From: an uncultured Hyphomicrobiales bacterium | Lineage (GTDB): Bacteria; Pseudomonadota; Alphaproteobacteria; Rhizobiales; Xanthobacteraceae | Assembly: GCA_903878085.1 (NCBI GenBank) | Contig: CAIRGJ010000015.1 | Location: forward strand, 1 to 64,000 | Reading direction: 5' to 3' | DNA: 64,000 nt | Shown: piece after piece, positions 53,005-61,941 of the stretch | Layout of the letters: every line of letters begins with the position of its first letter | How positions within the stretch are numbered: the first letter of the stretch is position 1 | Notes under the pieces: model-generated | What the model was told of the DNA's origin: nothing | Database searches by the model: none | Seen by the model: the letters and a program-made list of their open reading frames with translations, nothing else | Made by a program: the position numbers and the translations under genes

Positions 53005-54320
53005 CGGCGACCAAGATTGTCACCTCGCGAGGGGCGCCGGCCAAGGAGGCCGTCAAGGATGCCTCCATGGTCAAGCAGAAGGAGATGATGGCCGCCCATT
53101 ACGACCGGCTGACCAGCGCGCATGAGACCGGCCACAAGGTGGCCGCAACCTTCGTGCCGGGCAATCTCAACGAACTGATTATGTGTTTCGATCTCCTGAA
53201 CAATCTGCCGGAGGTCAACGCCATCCAGAACGGGCTGCGCCGGGTCAGCGGCAGCTATGTGCTCGAAGCCGAAAAGCTCGGCCATTCGGAGGACGTCTGC
53301 ACTTACGTGAAGTCCGACATCGGCATGATGGCCAAAGGCAATCTCGCGCCCAACGGCAAGAAATTTCCCGATCCAAATGTGTTGCTGCTGTCCTATACCG
53401 GCTGCTTCACCTTCATGAAGTGGTTCGAACTGCTGCGCGAGCAGTACAAGTGCGAAACCATCATGTTGCACACGCCTTACATGGGCGATGGCAAGATTAC
53501 CAAGAACATGATCGACTATATGGTGAAGCAGCTGAAGGAAGAGGTCATCCCCACGCTCGAGCGCGTGTCGGGGATTAAGTTCGACATCGACCGGCTGCGC
53601 GAGTACCTGAAGAAGTCGAGCAAGGCTGAGGACGATCTAGTCCGCGTGCTGCAATGCGCCAAGTCGAAACCGTCGCCGATCGACGCCTATTTCGGCGGCA
53701 TCTATTACATCGGGCCGATCTTCGGCGCCTTCCGCGGCACGCAAGACGCGATCGACTACTACCGGTTCCTGCGCGAGGAAGTCGAGGACCGCATGGCCAA
53801 AGGCCTCGGGCCGGTCACGCCCGATGGCGACATGGGCAAGGAGAAATACCGGCTGGTCGTCGAGGGACCGCCGAATTACACCAGCTTCCGGCAGTTCTGG
53901 AAGATGTTCTACGACGAAGGCGCGGTCGTCGTCGCCTCGAGCTACACCAAAGTCGGTGGCGTCTACGATTTCGGCTTCCGCCACGATCCGGACAAGCCGT
54001 TGGAGACGCTGGCCGAGTATTGCCTCGGCGTCTACACCAACCGCAGTCTGCCGATGCGTATCGACATGTTGGTCAACTACATCAACGAATACGAAGCGGA
54101 CGGGCTGCTGATCAATTCGATCAAGAGCTGCAACAGCTTCTCGGCCGGGCAACTGCTGATGATGCGCGAAGTCGAGAAACGCACCGGCAAGCCGGCGGCC
54201 TTCGTCGAATCCGACCTAGTCGATCCGCGCTACTTCTCGGCGGCCAACATCAAGAATCGTCTCGAGAGCTATTTCCAGATGATCGATCAGAAACGCGTCG
54301 GCGCCAGCGCGGCGGCTTGA
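53001..54320 (+). CDS. bcrB: Benzoyl-CoA reductase, beta subunit (BcrB/BadE)
   Basis: 439 residues from the ATG at 53001, which overlaps the bcrC stop and has GGAG six bases upstream; 52989 is an alternative start. It is in the HgdB/BcrBC family. [15 protein letters not shown] near residue 125 and SIKSCNSFS near residue 372 carry likely cluster cysteines. It is the partner of BcrC in the reducing module that performs the one-electron (Birch-like) ring reduction. Confidence 0.93.
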   Translation: MTATKIVTSRGAPAKEAVKDASMVKQKEMMAAHYDRLTSAHETGHKVAATFVPGNLNELIMCFDLLNNLPEVNAIQNGLRRVSGSYVLEAEKLGHSEDVCTYVKSDIGMMAKGNLAPNGKKFPDPNVLLLSYTGCFTFMKWFELLREQYKCETIMLHTPYMGDGKITKNMIDYMVKQLKEEVIPTLERVSGIKFDIDRLREYLKKSSKAEDDLVRVLQCAKSKPSPIDAYFGGIYYIGPIFGAFRGTQDAIDYYRFLREEVEDRMAKGLGPVTPDGDMGKEKYRLVVEGPPNYTSFRQFWKMFYDEGAVVVASSYTKVGGVYDFGFRHDPDKPLETLAEYCLGVYTNRSLPMRIDMLVNYINEYEADGLLINSIKSCNSFSAGQLLMMREVEKRTGKPAAFVESDLVDPRYFSAANIKNRLESYFQMIDQKRVGASAAA

Positions 54321-54330
54321 GGAGGGACGC

Positions 54331-55662
54331 ATGAAGACTTTCGTCGGTATCGATCTCGGCTCGACGACGACCAAGGCCGTCCTCCTCGACGAGGATCGCA
54401 AAGTGATCGGCCACGGCATCACCAATTCGCGCTCGAATTACGCGACGGCGGCGCGCGTGGCGAGTCAGGAAGCGAAAGTCGATGGGCAGTTCACGCTGTT
54501 CCGTCGCGTGCTCACCGCTGCCCACGGGCTGATCGATCTCGATACTTTCCTCGGCGCACTGGAACGGGCCTTTCGTCTCGAGCAGTTCCTCGAGCAGCTC
54601 GACGATCTCGAGCAGACCTGCATCGGACAAATCCAGGGCGAACGCTTCGCCAAGGTTGGCTCCGGCGTGAAGGATTCACTCGGTGAGGTGTTCCGGCTGC
54701 TGCGCGAGGAAGCGCCCGAACTTTATGCGCCGGGCGCTAAACGCAAATCGGACTTCTTCCGCGACATCGCCGGATCGCGCTACCACACCCATGCGGAGGA
54801 GGTCGCGCGCACGGCGAGCCTGCCCTACGACCTGCTGCTCAACGTCTACGACAAGTCGATTATCGAGGTGGAGAACCGGCCGCCGGCGGGCGAGTTGAGC
54901 GATAAATTTCGCCGCGCGCTCGGCCGCGTGCTGGTGACGGAGCCGTCGGTCAAATCGGCGGCGGCCGACATCCAGAAGATGATCGAGGACGCGCTCGCCA
55001 TCAATTTGGAGGAAACCTACCTCGTCGGTACAGGCTACGGCCGGGTGACGCTGCCGTTTTCCAAGGAGCATATCCGCTCGGAGATCCTGTGCCACGGTCT
55101 CGGCGCGCATCTGATGTATCCGCAGACGCGCACCGTGCTCGACATTGGCGGCCAGGACACCAAGGGCATCCAGATTGATGATCGTGGGATCGTTGCCAAC
55201 TTTCAGATGAACGACCGCTGCGCCGCGGGCTGCGGACGCTATCTCGGCTATATCGCCGACGAGATGAACATGGGTCTGCACGAATTGGGCCCCATGGCCA
55301 TGAAGTCGGACAAGCCGGCGCGCATCAACTCGACCTGCACGGTGTTTGCCGGCGCCGAGCTGCGCGACCGGCTTTCGCTCGGCGAAAAGCGCGAAGATAT
55401 TCTGGCCGGGTTGCACCGCGCCATCATCTTGCGCGCGATCTCCATCATCTCGCGGTCGGGCGGCGTGACCAATGAGTTCACCTTCACCGGCGGCGTTGCC
55501 AAGAACGAGGCGGCGGTGCGCGAGCTTAGGAAGGTGATCAAGGAAAACTACGGCGACGTCACCATCAACATCAATCCGGACTCGATCTACACTGGCGCCC
55601 TTGGCGCTGCGGAATTTGCGCGCCGGGCACATATTGGGCAGGCGGACGGGAGCGAAGCATGA
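54331..55662 (+). CDS. bcrA: Benzoyl-CoA reductase, alpha subunit, ATP-binding (BcrA/BadF)
   Basis: 443 residues of the ASKHA ATPase family. Phosphate-1 loop [11 protein letters not shown] is at the N-terminus, DIGGQDTKG near residue 270 is phosphate-2, and FTGGVAKN near residue 385 completes the site. The cysteines in [12 protein letters not shown] and STCTVFA hold the bridging 4Fe-4S cluster shared with BcrD. ATP hydrolysis here drives electrons to the BcrBC module. GAGGAGG precedes the ATG. Confidence 0.95.
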   Translation: MKTFVGIDLGSTTTKAVLLDEDRKVIGHGITNSRSNYATAARVASQEAKVDGQFTLFRRVLTAAHGLIDLDTFLGALERAFRLEQFLEQLDDLEQTCIGQIQGERFAKVGSGVKDSLGEVFRLLREEAPELYAPGAKRKSDFFRDIAGSRYHTHAEEVARTASLPYDLLLNVYDKSIIEVENRPPAGELSDKFRRALGRVLVTEPSVKSAAADIQKMIEDALAINLEETYLVGTGYGRVTLPFSKEHIRSEILCHGLGAHLMYPQTRTVLDIGGQDTKGIQIDDRGIVANFQMNDRCAAGCGRYLGYIADEMNMGLHELGPMAMKSDKPARINSTCTVFAGAELRDRLSLGEKREDILAGLHRAIILRAISIISRSGGVTNEFTFTGGVAKNEAAVRELRKVIKENYGDVTININPDSIYTGALGAAEFARRAHIGQADGSEA

Positions 55663-56504
55663 CCATCACCGCGGGAATCGACATCGGTACCAGCACCATC
55701 AAGGCGGCGCTGTTCAAGGTCGAGAATGGCGAAGAAACCTGGTTGTCGCGCTATGTGATGCGCATCCGGCAACGCGATCCCATGGAACTGGCCCGCGTCG
55801 CCTATGACGCCGTGCTCGAAGATGCAAAACTGAAACCGGAAGACGTCGACTATGTTGCGACCACCGGCGAAGCCGAAAGTGTACCGTTCCATACCGGTCA
55901 TTTCTACTCGATGACGACCCATGCGCGCGGCGCCATCTACCTCGATCCGGAATCGCGGGCGGCGCTCGACATCGGTGCGCTGCACGGCCGTGCGATCCAG
56001 ATCGATGGGCGTGGCAAGGTCCTCAGCTATAAGATGACGAGTCAGTGTGCGTCGGGCTCGGGGCAATTCCTCGAAAACATCGCCCGCTATCTCGGTATCG
56101 CGCAGGAGGAAATCGGCTCGCTGTCGCGCCAGGGCGATAACCCAGAGGTCGTGAGCAGCATTTGTGCGGTGCTGGCAGAGACTGACGTAATCAATATGGT
56201 GTCGCGCGGCATTTCGACGCAAAACATCCTAAAAGGTATCCATCTTTCGATGGCGGCCCGACTGTCCAAACTACTGAAATCGATCGGCGTGGTCGACGGT
56301 GTGGTGATGGTGACCGGAGGGCTCGCCCTCGACAAGGGTCTGGTCGCCGCGCTTGAAGAGGACATCTCGCATATCAAGGACATGAAGACCACGGTCCGCA
56401 GCCATCCGGAATCGATGTATGCTGGGGCGATCGGCGCAGCGTTGTGGGGCGCTTTCCGATTTGAAAAGCTTGCCGCGGCTGGCCGCGTGCCGAAAGCCGC
56501 ATGA
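55659..56504 (+). CDS. bcrD: Benzoyl-CoA reductase, delta subunit, ATP-binding (BcrD/BadG)
   Basis: 281 residues, second ASKHA subunit. Motifs are [20 protein letters not shown] near residue 104, [19 protein letters not shown] near residue 127 with the cluster cysteine, [11 protein letters not shown] near residue 166, and [10 protein letters not shown] near residue 217. It overlaps bcrA by ATGA. With BcrA it forms the ATP-dependent electron activator. Confidence 0.95.
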   Translation: MTITAGIDIGTSTIKAALFKVENGEETWLSRYVMRIRQRDPMELARVAYDAVLEDAKLKPEDVDYVATTGEAESVPFHTGHFYSMTTHARGAIYLDPESRAALDIGALHGRAIQIDGRGKVLSYKMTSQCASGSGQFLENIARYLGIAQEEIGSLSRQGDNPEVVSSICAVLAETDVINMVSRGISTQNILKGIHLSMAARLSKLLKSIGVVDGVVMVTGGLALDKGLVAALEEDISHIKDMKTTVRSHPESMYAGAIGAALWGAFRFEKLAAAGRVPKAA

Positions 56505-56524
56505 GAATATAAGGAGATAAAGCT

Positions 56525-56770
56525 ATGGCCTTGATGATCAACGATGCCTGCACGGCTTGCGATGCTTGCGAGCCGGTGTGCCCGAACAAGGCAATCGCCG
56601 CCGGCAACCCGATGTATGTGATCGATCCGTTGAAATGCACGGAGTGCGTCGGCGCCGAGGATGAACCGCAATGCAAGCTGGTCTGCCCGGCGGACTGCAT
56701 TGTGGTCAATCCCGACTGGGAAGAATCGAAGGACGACCTGCTCGCCAAATACGAGCAATTGCACGGCTGA
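56525..56770 (+). CDS. fdx: 2[4Fe-4S] ferredoxin, donor to benzoyl-CoA reductase
   Basis: 81 residues. The first cluster set is C9, C12, C15 and C19. The second is C38, C41, C50 and C54, with an eight-residue insertion between its second and third cysteines, plus an extra C58. This is the alvin-like ferredoxin type used in benzoyl-CoA pathways, with low potential. AAGGAG precedes the start. It receives electrons from KorAB and passes them to BcrA/BcrD. Confidence 0.93.
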   Translation: MALMINDACTACDACEPVCPNKAIAAGNPMYVIDPLKCTECVGAEDEPQCKLVCPADCIVVNPDWEESKDDLLAKYEQLHG

Positions 56771-56817
56771 CGCCAGCGATCTCGATCTTTACCGGCTCCA
56801 TTCCGAAAGTAACGACG

Positions 56818-57321
56818 ATGAGCTTTACCAATCGGATCAGCCAGGCGTTGCATGACGAGCACGGTGCCACCGTTGCGCTCATGGAGCGGCTTGAGCAATT
56901 GATTGCCCGCGGCCGGCGCAGTGGACCTCCCAATATCTCCGACAGCACGGTGGCGCGGTTGCTGTCCGACCTTTCAGCCGGTGTCGAGGCGGAGGTGGAG
57001 CGCCACTTTTCGTTCGAGGAAGACCATCTGTTCCCCTATCTGGCGGCGATGGGCGACATCGGAATCGGCGCGCATCTAACCAGCGAGCATCAGGCGATGC
57101 GGCCGCTCGGTGCGCGTGTAGCGACTATAGCGCGCGCCGCCGTGGCCAAGGGCTTCACGCCCGTGGAATGGGAAGAGTTCACCAAGCTCGGCCAGGAACT
57201 CGGCGACTGTATGCTCGCGCACGTTCAAAAGGAAGAAATGGCACTGCTGCCGATCATCGAAGAGAACATGGACGCAGAAACCGAAGAGCGACTCTATCAC
57301 GAATACGTCGAGAAAGCATGA
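56818..57321 (+). CDS. Hemerythrin HHE-domain protein
   Basis: 167 residues from the ATG at 56818. The diiron ligands of a hemerythrin-like bundle are visible in order: LHDEHGATV, ERHFSFEEDHLFPYL, LTSEHQAM and LAHVQKEEMALLP. Such proteins bind oxygen or nitric oxide or help repair Fe-S clusters (compare YtfE/RIC). It follows fdx by 47 bases and precedes two GNAT genes in the same direction, so it is part of the long bcr operon and probably protects its clusters. Confidence 0.82.
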   Translation: MSFTNRISQALHDEHGATVALMERLEQLIARGRRSGPPNISDSTVARLLSDLSAGVEAEVERHFSFEEDHLFPYLAAMGDIGIGAHLTSEHQAMRPLGARVATIARAAVAKGFTPVEWEEFTKLGQELGDCMLAHVQKEEMALLPIIEENMDAETEERLYHEYVEKA

Positions 57322-57330
57322 GGCTGTGCC

Positions 57331-57822
57331 ATGAACATTGCTGCCGCGACCGTGGATAAAACCATTCGACCGTTAAAGCCCGACGACCTCGAACGCGTCA
57401 TTGCTATCGATGCGGATCAAGTCGGCGCGCCGCGTCGCCGCTTCTTCGAGAAGCGGCTGGCGCATGCCAAGCGGCACCCGGAAGATATCGTGCATGTCGG
57501 CGTGGTTCGAGACGGTGCTTTGGTCGGCTTTGCCATGGCCCGCATCATGCGCGGCGAGTTCGGACGCGAGCAGGCGGTCGCTACGCTCGACGCGGTCAGC
57601 GTTGAGCGCGACAGCCGGGAACACGGCGTCGGCCATGCCTTGATGGACGGTGTCACCGCGGTCTTGCGCCAGAAGGGAGTCTACTCACTGCAATCCGAGT
57701 CCGACTGGACCAATCATTCCTTGCTGCGATTGTTCGATGCGTCCGGATTCGGGCTGGCGCCGCGACTGGTGCTGGAGCGTTCGGTGCTGACGCCGTTGGC
57801 GGAGTCGGCCGATGAGCAGTGA
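57331..57822 (+). CDS. GNAT-family acetyltransferase (first of three paralogues)
   Basis: 163 residues. The GNAT core shows TIRPLKPDDLERVIAID at the start, ATLDAVSVERDSREHGVGHAL (about residues 84-107) for the acetyl-CoA loop, then a C-terminal SGFGLAPRLVLER strand. It starts nine bases after the hemerythrin stop. It resembles the proteins at 57846 and 60820 in both halves. The targets may be lysines of CoA ligases or reductase proteins, by analogy with lysine acetylation control of benzoate enzymes in Rhodopseudomonas; this is inference. Confidence 0.82.
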   Translation: MNIAAATVDKTIRPLKPDDLERVIAIDADQVGAPRRRFFEKRLAHAKRHPEDIVHVGVVRDGALVGFAMARIMRGEFGREQAVATLDAVSVERDSREHGVGHALMDGVTAVLRQKGVYSLQSESDWTNHSLLRLFDASGFGLAPRLVLERSVLTPLAESADEQ

Positions 57823-57845
57823 CGGAAAGACAAGGAGCAGACGCC

Positions 57846-58388
57846 ATGGCCCGCAGTAACGGCATTATCATCCCGCAACACATCGGGGAAGCCTCCGAGG
57901 TCAATTACAGCGGCGAGCCGGGTCCGGATTTCGGACCGCTTGCACGCGACCGGATACCGGTGCGCTCGATGGCCGAGGGCGATCTGCGGGCGCTGGTGGC
58001 GATCGATCGCCGGATTACCGGCCGCGACCGGACCGGCTATTTCCAGCGCAAGCTGGCCGACGCGCTGACCGAATCGGACGTGTGCGTCTCGCTGGTCGCC
58101 GAACTCGATACTGTGCCGGTCGGTTTCATCATGGCTCGCGTCGACGTCGGCGAATTCGGCCGGGTCGAAACCACGGCGGTCATCGACACCCTCGGCGTCG
58201 ATCCGGACTATCAGAATCGCGGGGTTGGCCGGGCTCTGGTGTCGCAGTTGTTGGCCAACCTCGGCACGCTGCGGGTTGAGAAGGTGCGCACCGAAGTCGA
58301 TTGGCGCGACCGTGAACTGCTCGGCTATCTCGACCGCAACGGCTTCCTGCCCTCGCAACAGCTGTGTTTCGATAAGCCCCTCGATTGA
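57846..58388 (+). CDS. GNAT-family acetyltransferase (second of three paralogues)
   Basis: 180 residues from the ATG at 57846, eight bases after AAGGAG. The core reads PVRSMAEGDLRALVAIDRRI near residue 39, then GEFGRVETTAVIDTLGVDP and QNRGVGRALVSQLL for the acetyl-CoA loop near residue 125. The N-terminus is about 30 residues longer than that of its neighbour. It follows the first GNAT by 23 bases and its stop overlaps the upstream reading of the SDR gene, so it is firmly within the bcr operon. Confidence 0.82.
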   Translation: MARSNGIIIPQHIGEASEVNYSGEPGPDFGPLARDRIPVRSMAEGDLRALVAIDRRITGRDRTGYFQRKLADALTESDVCVSLVAELDTVPVGFIMARVDVGEFGRVETTAVIDTLGVDPDYQNRGVGRALVSQLLANLGTLRVEKVRTEVDWRDRELLGYLDRNGFLPSQQLCFDKPLD

Positions 58389-58399
58389 AATTATCGTCA

Positions 58400-59143
58400 A
58401 TGCTCGCCAAATCGAAACTTGCGTGCCAGCCGCGCTTCGACTTTCGCGGTCACCGGGCTATCGTGACCGGCGGCAGCCGTGGCATCGGCCGGGCGATCGC
58501 TGACGCGCTCGGTGAGGCCGGCGCACAGGTCTACGCCTTCGATGTCGGCGAGCCGGAGCACCTTGAGAGCTTTCGGCACCGGTTCGTACGCATCGATATC
58601 ATCGATAGCGGCGCAGTGGCCGCCGCGATCGCGCAGTTTCCCGAACCGCCGACTTTGCTGGTCAACAACGCCGGCATCACCCGCGACCGCTCGATTGCCA
58701 AGATGAGCGATGCCGATTGGGCGGCGGTGCTCAATGTCAATCTGACCGGCGCATTCAACATGATTCGTGCCGTGGCGCCGCTGATGGTGGGGCAGGGGTT
58801 CGGCCGCATCGTCAACATTACGTCGATCAACGGCATGCGCGGCAAGTTCGGCCAGGCTAATTACGCGGCCGCCAAGGCCGGCCTGATCGGATTGACCAAG
58901 ACTGCGGCGCGGGAATTCGGCAAGAAAGGCATCACCGTCAATGCGGTCGCCCCCGGCATGGTAATGACCGACATGGCGCGGGCCCTGCCCGAAGAAATCC
59001 TGGCTCGCGCGGTGGCCGAGGCGGCGCTTCCCGAGCTTGCCGATCCGCAGGATATCAGCAATGCGGTGCTGTTCCTGCTGTCCGATGCAGGGCGCGCCAT
59101 CACCGGCGAAGTGCTGCGCGTCGATGCCGGACAATATATCTGA
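58400..59143 (+). CDS. Short-chain dehydrogenase/reductase (FabG/PhaB/BadH-like)
   Basis: About 247 residues from the ATG at 58400; a TTG at 58385 overlapping the GNAT stop is an alternative start. Cofactor motif TGGSRGIGRAIA, NNAGITRD, catalytic S in NITSING and YAAAKAG are all present. It is an SDR acting on a 3-hydroxyacyl or 2-hydroxycyclohexanecarboxyl thioester. As last gene of the bcr operon it may oxidise 3-hydroxypimelyl-CoA or make polyhydroxyalkanoate precursors. The exact substrate cannot be read from sequence. Confidence 0.82.
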   Translation: MLAKSKLACQPRFDFRGHRAIVTGGSRGIGRAIADALGEAGAQVYAFDVGEPEHLESFRHRFVRIDIIDSGAVAAAIAQFPEPPTLLVNNAGITRDRSIAKMSDADWAAVLNVNLTGAFNMIRAVAPLMVGQGFGRIVNITSINGMRGKFGQANYAAAKAGLIGLTKTAAREFGKKGITVNAVAPGMVMTDMARALPEEILARAVAEAALPELADPQDISNAVLFLLSDAGRAITGEVLRVDAGQYI

Positions 59144-59164
59144 GCGATCGGTTGCTGAGACTCA

Positions 59165-60442
59165 TCAGGGCGCCGTCGCCGGCATCATCCGCCGAATGAC
59201 GTCGACCGTGAACCAGGCAAAGGCCGCCGCGCCGATCAGGCCGACGGCGCTGCCGATGCGCACCAGCGTGGCATTGTCGAGGACAATTGCGGCGGCAAGG
59301 ACCGCGAGTGCGAGAGCGTGGCAGCCGGCATGAAGCTTGAGCGATGTGGCGCCGGCAAGCTCGGAGACGATCGCCGAACCGCCTTGGGCTGGCGGCGTCA
59401 CGAACATCGAGGCCAGGAAAGGCATAATGCGCTGCAGGATGGCGAACAGGAAGGTGAGCAGCCAGCCGAACAGCAGCAGGAAGCCGAACAAGGCCGCTCC
59501 GTTTTTGCCCGCGAGGTCGTAGAGCGCGGCAAACCCGACGACGAACGTCGCTAGCAGCATCAGCCAGGCCGCCCGCACCAGGACGAAGGAGAGGCCGAGG
59601 CGCTTGCGCATGCCGGTGTTGAGCGCGTGCTGCATCAGCCACAGATGCCCCGCGGCGGCCGCGAGACCCACCAGCGCAGCCGCGGCCAGGACGTTGCGGC
59701 TGCCGATCAGCGCACCGAACGTGCCGAGGATGAGGGCGGCGGCGGTGGCGGCGAAGCTGGCTAAACTCGGGCGCTTGGCCGGCGCCGCGGCCAGCGCAAA
59801 CATCGGTACCAAGATGTGGCTGAAGCCGAATACCAGCAGCCCCATGAATCCGAACCCGCCCAGAATCAAGTGGGCGAGTGCGGCAGCGCCGTGATTGGGC
59901 AAAATGCCAACGTCTTCGTTGATGGCGAGTGCGACGCCGAGGACGACGACCAGGCCAAACGCTACCAGCGCCACCCAGCCGTAGGCCGCAACGACAGGAA
60001 TGCTGCGAGCGCGGCGCAGATTGTCGGCCAGAAGTCCGCCGAACAGCAGCAAGCCCGCGGCGGTTACTGCGGCGGCCGGAATGAGGACATTTGTTTGCGC
60101 GGCAGCCATGCCGCCGATCAGCGCGACGATCCCCGGTATGGTGAGCCAGAATACCAATTTGATCGGCCAGACCGCGACCAGAGCGCGCCGTGTCGCGACC
60201 GGAAGCAGTTGGACGGCGGCGCCGATCGCGGTTGTGACCAGGACGCCCAGCGCCAAAAAGTGGATCGCCGCGAGCGTGGGCCCGAGTCCGCCGCGGAAGC
60301 TTGCCGCTTCGCCGGCACCGGCGAGCAACGCCAGCCACATCAAGATATGAAAGCCGGCAGCTGCCGCAAAGAAACGAAACGGGATCGATGGCGGCAGGAG
60401 TCGGCTCTTGGCGCCGCCGAGAAAGGTTGCCGCTATGCTCAT
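59165..60442 (-). CDS. Polytopic membrane protein, NnrS-like / haem-copper-oxidase-like
   Basis: 425 residues from the ATG at 60442, overlapping the DUF2249 stop by ATGA. About twelve hydrophobic segments are visible. Conserved-looking histidines sit in FHILMW, HFLALG, NHGAAALAHLILGGFGFM, FSHILVPMF and KLHAGCHALAL. The pattern recalls NnrS and quinol-NO-reductase-like proteins found in denitrification loci, often with DUF2249 genes. It converges on the SDR gene with only 21 bases between them. Family assignment is tentative. Confidence 0.55.
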   Translation of the reverse strand: MSIAATFLGGAKSRLLPPSIPFRFFAAAAGFHILMWLALLAGAGEAASFRGGLGPTLAAIHFLALGVLVTTAIGAAVQLLPVATRRALVAVWPIKLVFWLTIPGIVALIGGMAAAQTNVLIPAAAVTAAGLLLFGGLLADNLRRARSIPVVAAYGWVALVAFGLVVVLGVALAINEDVGILPNHGAAALAHLILGGFGFMGLLVFGFSHILVPMFALAAAPAKRPSLASFAATAAALILGTFGALIGSRNVLAAAALVGLAAAAGHLWLMQHALNTGMRKRLGLSFVLVRAAWLMLLATFVVGFAALYDLAGKNGAALFGFLLLFGWLLTFLFAILQRIMPFLASMFVTPPAQGGSAIVSELAGATSLKLHAGCHALALAVLAAAIVLDNATLVRIGSAVGLIGAAAFAWFTVDVIRRMMPATAP

Positions 60443-60726
60443 CGGCCCCAGCGCACCATGCGCAGCATGACGCCATCCTCGCAGCCCTCGCTGCCGCACG
60501 AGGACGGGACGATCTCGTAACTCCAACCTCGATCGTCGAGCTCCGGATAGAGAAAGATCGGTTCACGATCGAGGTGGGCGATCAGCGCGGTATCGATCTC
60601 GCCGCCTTCGATCGCCTGGAGAATCGCGACCGCCGGCTCTGGCGGCTCAAGGCCGCGCACGTCGATATGGACGGCGTCGGTGGTTCGCCACATCCGGGTT
60701 TCATCTGTCGGTCGAGCGCACGTCAC
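60439..60726 (-). CDS. DUF2249 (TusA-like) protein
   Basis: 95 residues. The core HIDVRGLEPPEPAVAILQAI (about residues 19-38) followed by DREPIFLYPELDDRGWSYE is typical of DUF2249, a TusA-like fold common in nitrogen-oxide respiration loci. A second ATG at 60693 would still keep the whole domain. It is coupled to the membrane protein gene and divergent from the badL-like GNAT gene, with a shared -10-rich inverted repeat between them. Confidence 0.75.
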   Translation of the reverse strand: MTCARPTDETRMWRTTDAVHIDVRGLEPPEPAVAILQAIEGGEIDTALIAHLDREPIFLYPELDDRGWSYEIVPSSCGSEGCEDGVMLRMVRWGR

Positions 60727-60753
60727 GGCGATGCCCCCTTTGTGGATCGTCTA

Positions 60754-60783
60754 TATAATTCGGTACCACAATGCTGAATTATG
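60754..60783. promoter_or_regulatory. Divergent promoter with inverted repeat ATAATTC-N14-GAATTAT
   Basis: The left arm (60755-60761) is overlapped by a perfect TATAAT (60754-60759) reading right. The right arm (60776-60782) gives CATAAT on the minus strand. Thus both -10 elements of the divergent badL-like and DUF2249 genes lie in a symmetric site, a likely place for a repressor such as the badM-like protein. No good -35 is seen. Confidence 0.42.
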
Positions 60784-60819
60784 CGCTATAGTTTAGTGAG
60801 CAAGGCGAACGCATTGGCG

Positions 60820-61308
60820 ATGCAAGAAAATACGCGGCCCATGAAGATCGACAGCGGTGTCGGGGTCCGGCGCGTGCGAGCCGCCGATATCCCCTCCGTG
60901 ATCGCCCTCGATGCCCGGGTCACGAACCTGGCCAAGACGGAATACTGGAACGATGTTTTCCGTCGTTATGGCAAGCAACGGCTGCACGAACGATTCTTTC
61001 TAGTTGCCGAGAACCGCGCCGATCGAAAGGATTTGCGCGTGCTGGGTTTCATCATCGGCGAGATTCGCGCCTGGGAATTCGGCTCCACCCCATGCGGGTG
61101 GGTATTTGCGTTGTCGGTCGATCCGGAGAATCGCTTGCATGGCGTCGGCAGCGCCTTGCTCGAGGCGATCTCCGCCGAATTTAAGAAAGCCGGCGTCGGC
61201 AAGATGCGCACGATGGTCGCGCGGGATGCCCGTCTCCCCATGCTGTTTTTCCGTAGCGAAGGAATGATGGCCGGGCCCAACATCCAGCTTGAGAAGGACC
61301 TCGATTGA
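60820..61308 (+). CDS. badL: GNAT-family acetyltransferase, BadL-like (third paralogue)
   Basis: 162 residues from the ATG at 60820. An ATG at 60781 overlaps the promoter repeat and lacks a ribosome site; 60841 is also possible. The core reads VRRVRAADIPSVIALDARV, then GWVFALSVDPENRLHGVGSALL for the acetyl-CoA loop. It sits directly before the Rrf2 gene, as badL precedes badM in Rhodopseudomonas palustris. It is a paralogue of the two GNAT proteins in the bcr operon. Target unknown. Confidence 0.72.
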   Translation: MQENTRPMKIDSGVGVRRVRAADIPSVIALDARVTNLAKTEYWNDVFRRYGKQRLHERFFLVAENRADRKDLRVLGFIIGEIRAWEFGSTPCGWVFALSVDPENRLHGVGSALLEAISAEFKKAGVGKMRTMVARDARLPMLFFRSEGMMAGPNIQLEKDLD

Positions 61309-61348
61309 ACAGCCGGGACGACGATCGGGATTTAGGGATGGCAATGTC

Positions 61349-61816
61349 ATGAGGCTGCAGATATCGACCAGGCTTGCCATCTTTGCGGTCCTGGAGCTGA
61401 CCGCGCGTGAAGGCTGCCAGCTTTCCGTTGCCGACATTGGCGAGAAGTACGGCGTATCCAGCCACCATCTGGCGAAGGTGATGCACGTGATGGGCCGCAA
61501 CGGCCTAGTCCGTTCGGTTCGCGGCGCCGGTGGCGGTTATCAATTCGTCGGCAATGCGCGGCGTGTAACGCTGCTGGACGTGGCCCAGTTGTTCGAAGAT
61601 CTGAGTGCCGTCGATCGGGATACCAGCGGCGCCGATGCAACGCCCGAGGGCCAAGCCTTGCACGAAGTTCTCAACGAAATCGACGATATCGCGCGCGCTA
61701 CCCTCGGCTCGATCACCCTTGCAACGATGCGTAAGCTGGTGGACCGTCACAGCTCCAGCACTGGACGACGTTCGAAGCCGGCTGCGCCGCGCCGGCGGAA
61801 TCAAACGCGATCCTGA
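61349..61816 (+). CDS. badM: Rrf2-family transcriptional regulator, BadM-like
   Basis: 155 residues from the ATG at 61349. The winged helix is MRLQISTRLAIFAVLELTA with SVADIGEKYGVSSHHLAKVM, then VRGAGGGYQFV for the wing. The three-cysteine Fe-S motif of NsrR/IscR (near residues 90-105) is absent; the only cysteine is in EGCQLS near residue 22. BadM of R. palustris represses the benzoyl-CoA reductase genes, and adjacency to a badL-like gene supports the name. The C-terminal tail is Arg/Lys/Pro-rich. Confidence 0.75.
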   Translation: MRLQISTRLAIFAVLELTAREGCQLSVADIGEKYGVSSHHLAKVMHVMGRNGLVRSVRGAGGGYQFVGNARRVTLLDVAQLFEDLSAVDRDTSGADATPEGQALHEVLNEIDDIARATLGSITLATMRKLVDRHSSSTGRRSKPAAPRRRNQTRS

Positions 61817-61941
61817 TTTTTCTCTGCCTCCATTTAAAAATTCTGTTTCACAATCTCGCAGATCGCAGCCGATATTAGCGGTTGCTCTTGCGCGTCATTC
61901 GCAACGGGTGACGCGCTGCAACATAAAGCATCGAAAAATAC

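Noticed and set aside
61349-61816. NsrR nitric-oxide sensor
   Set aside because: The required three cysteines are missing, and the badL-like neighbour favours a BadM-type assignment.
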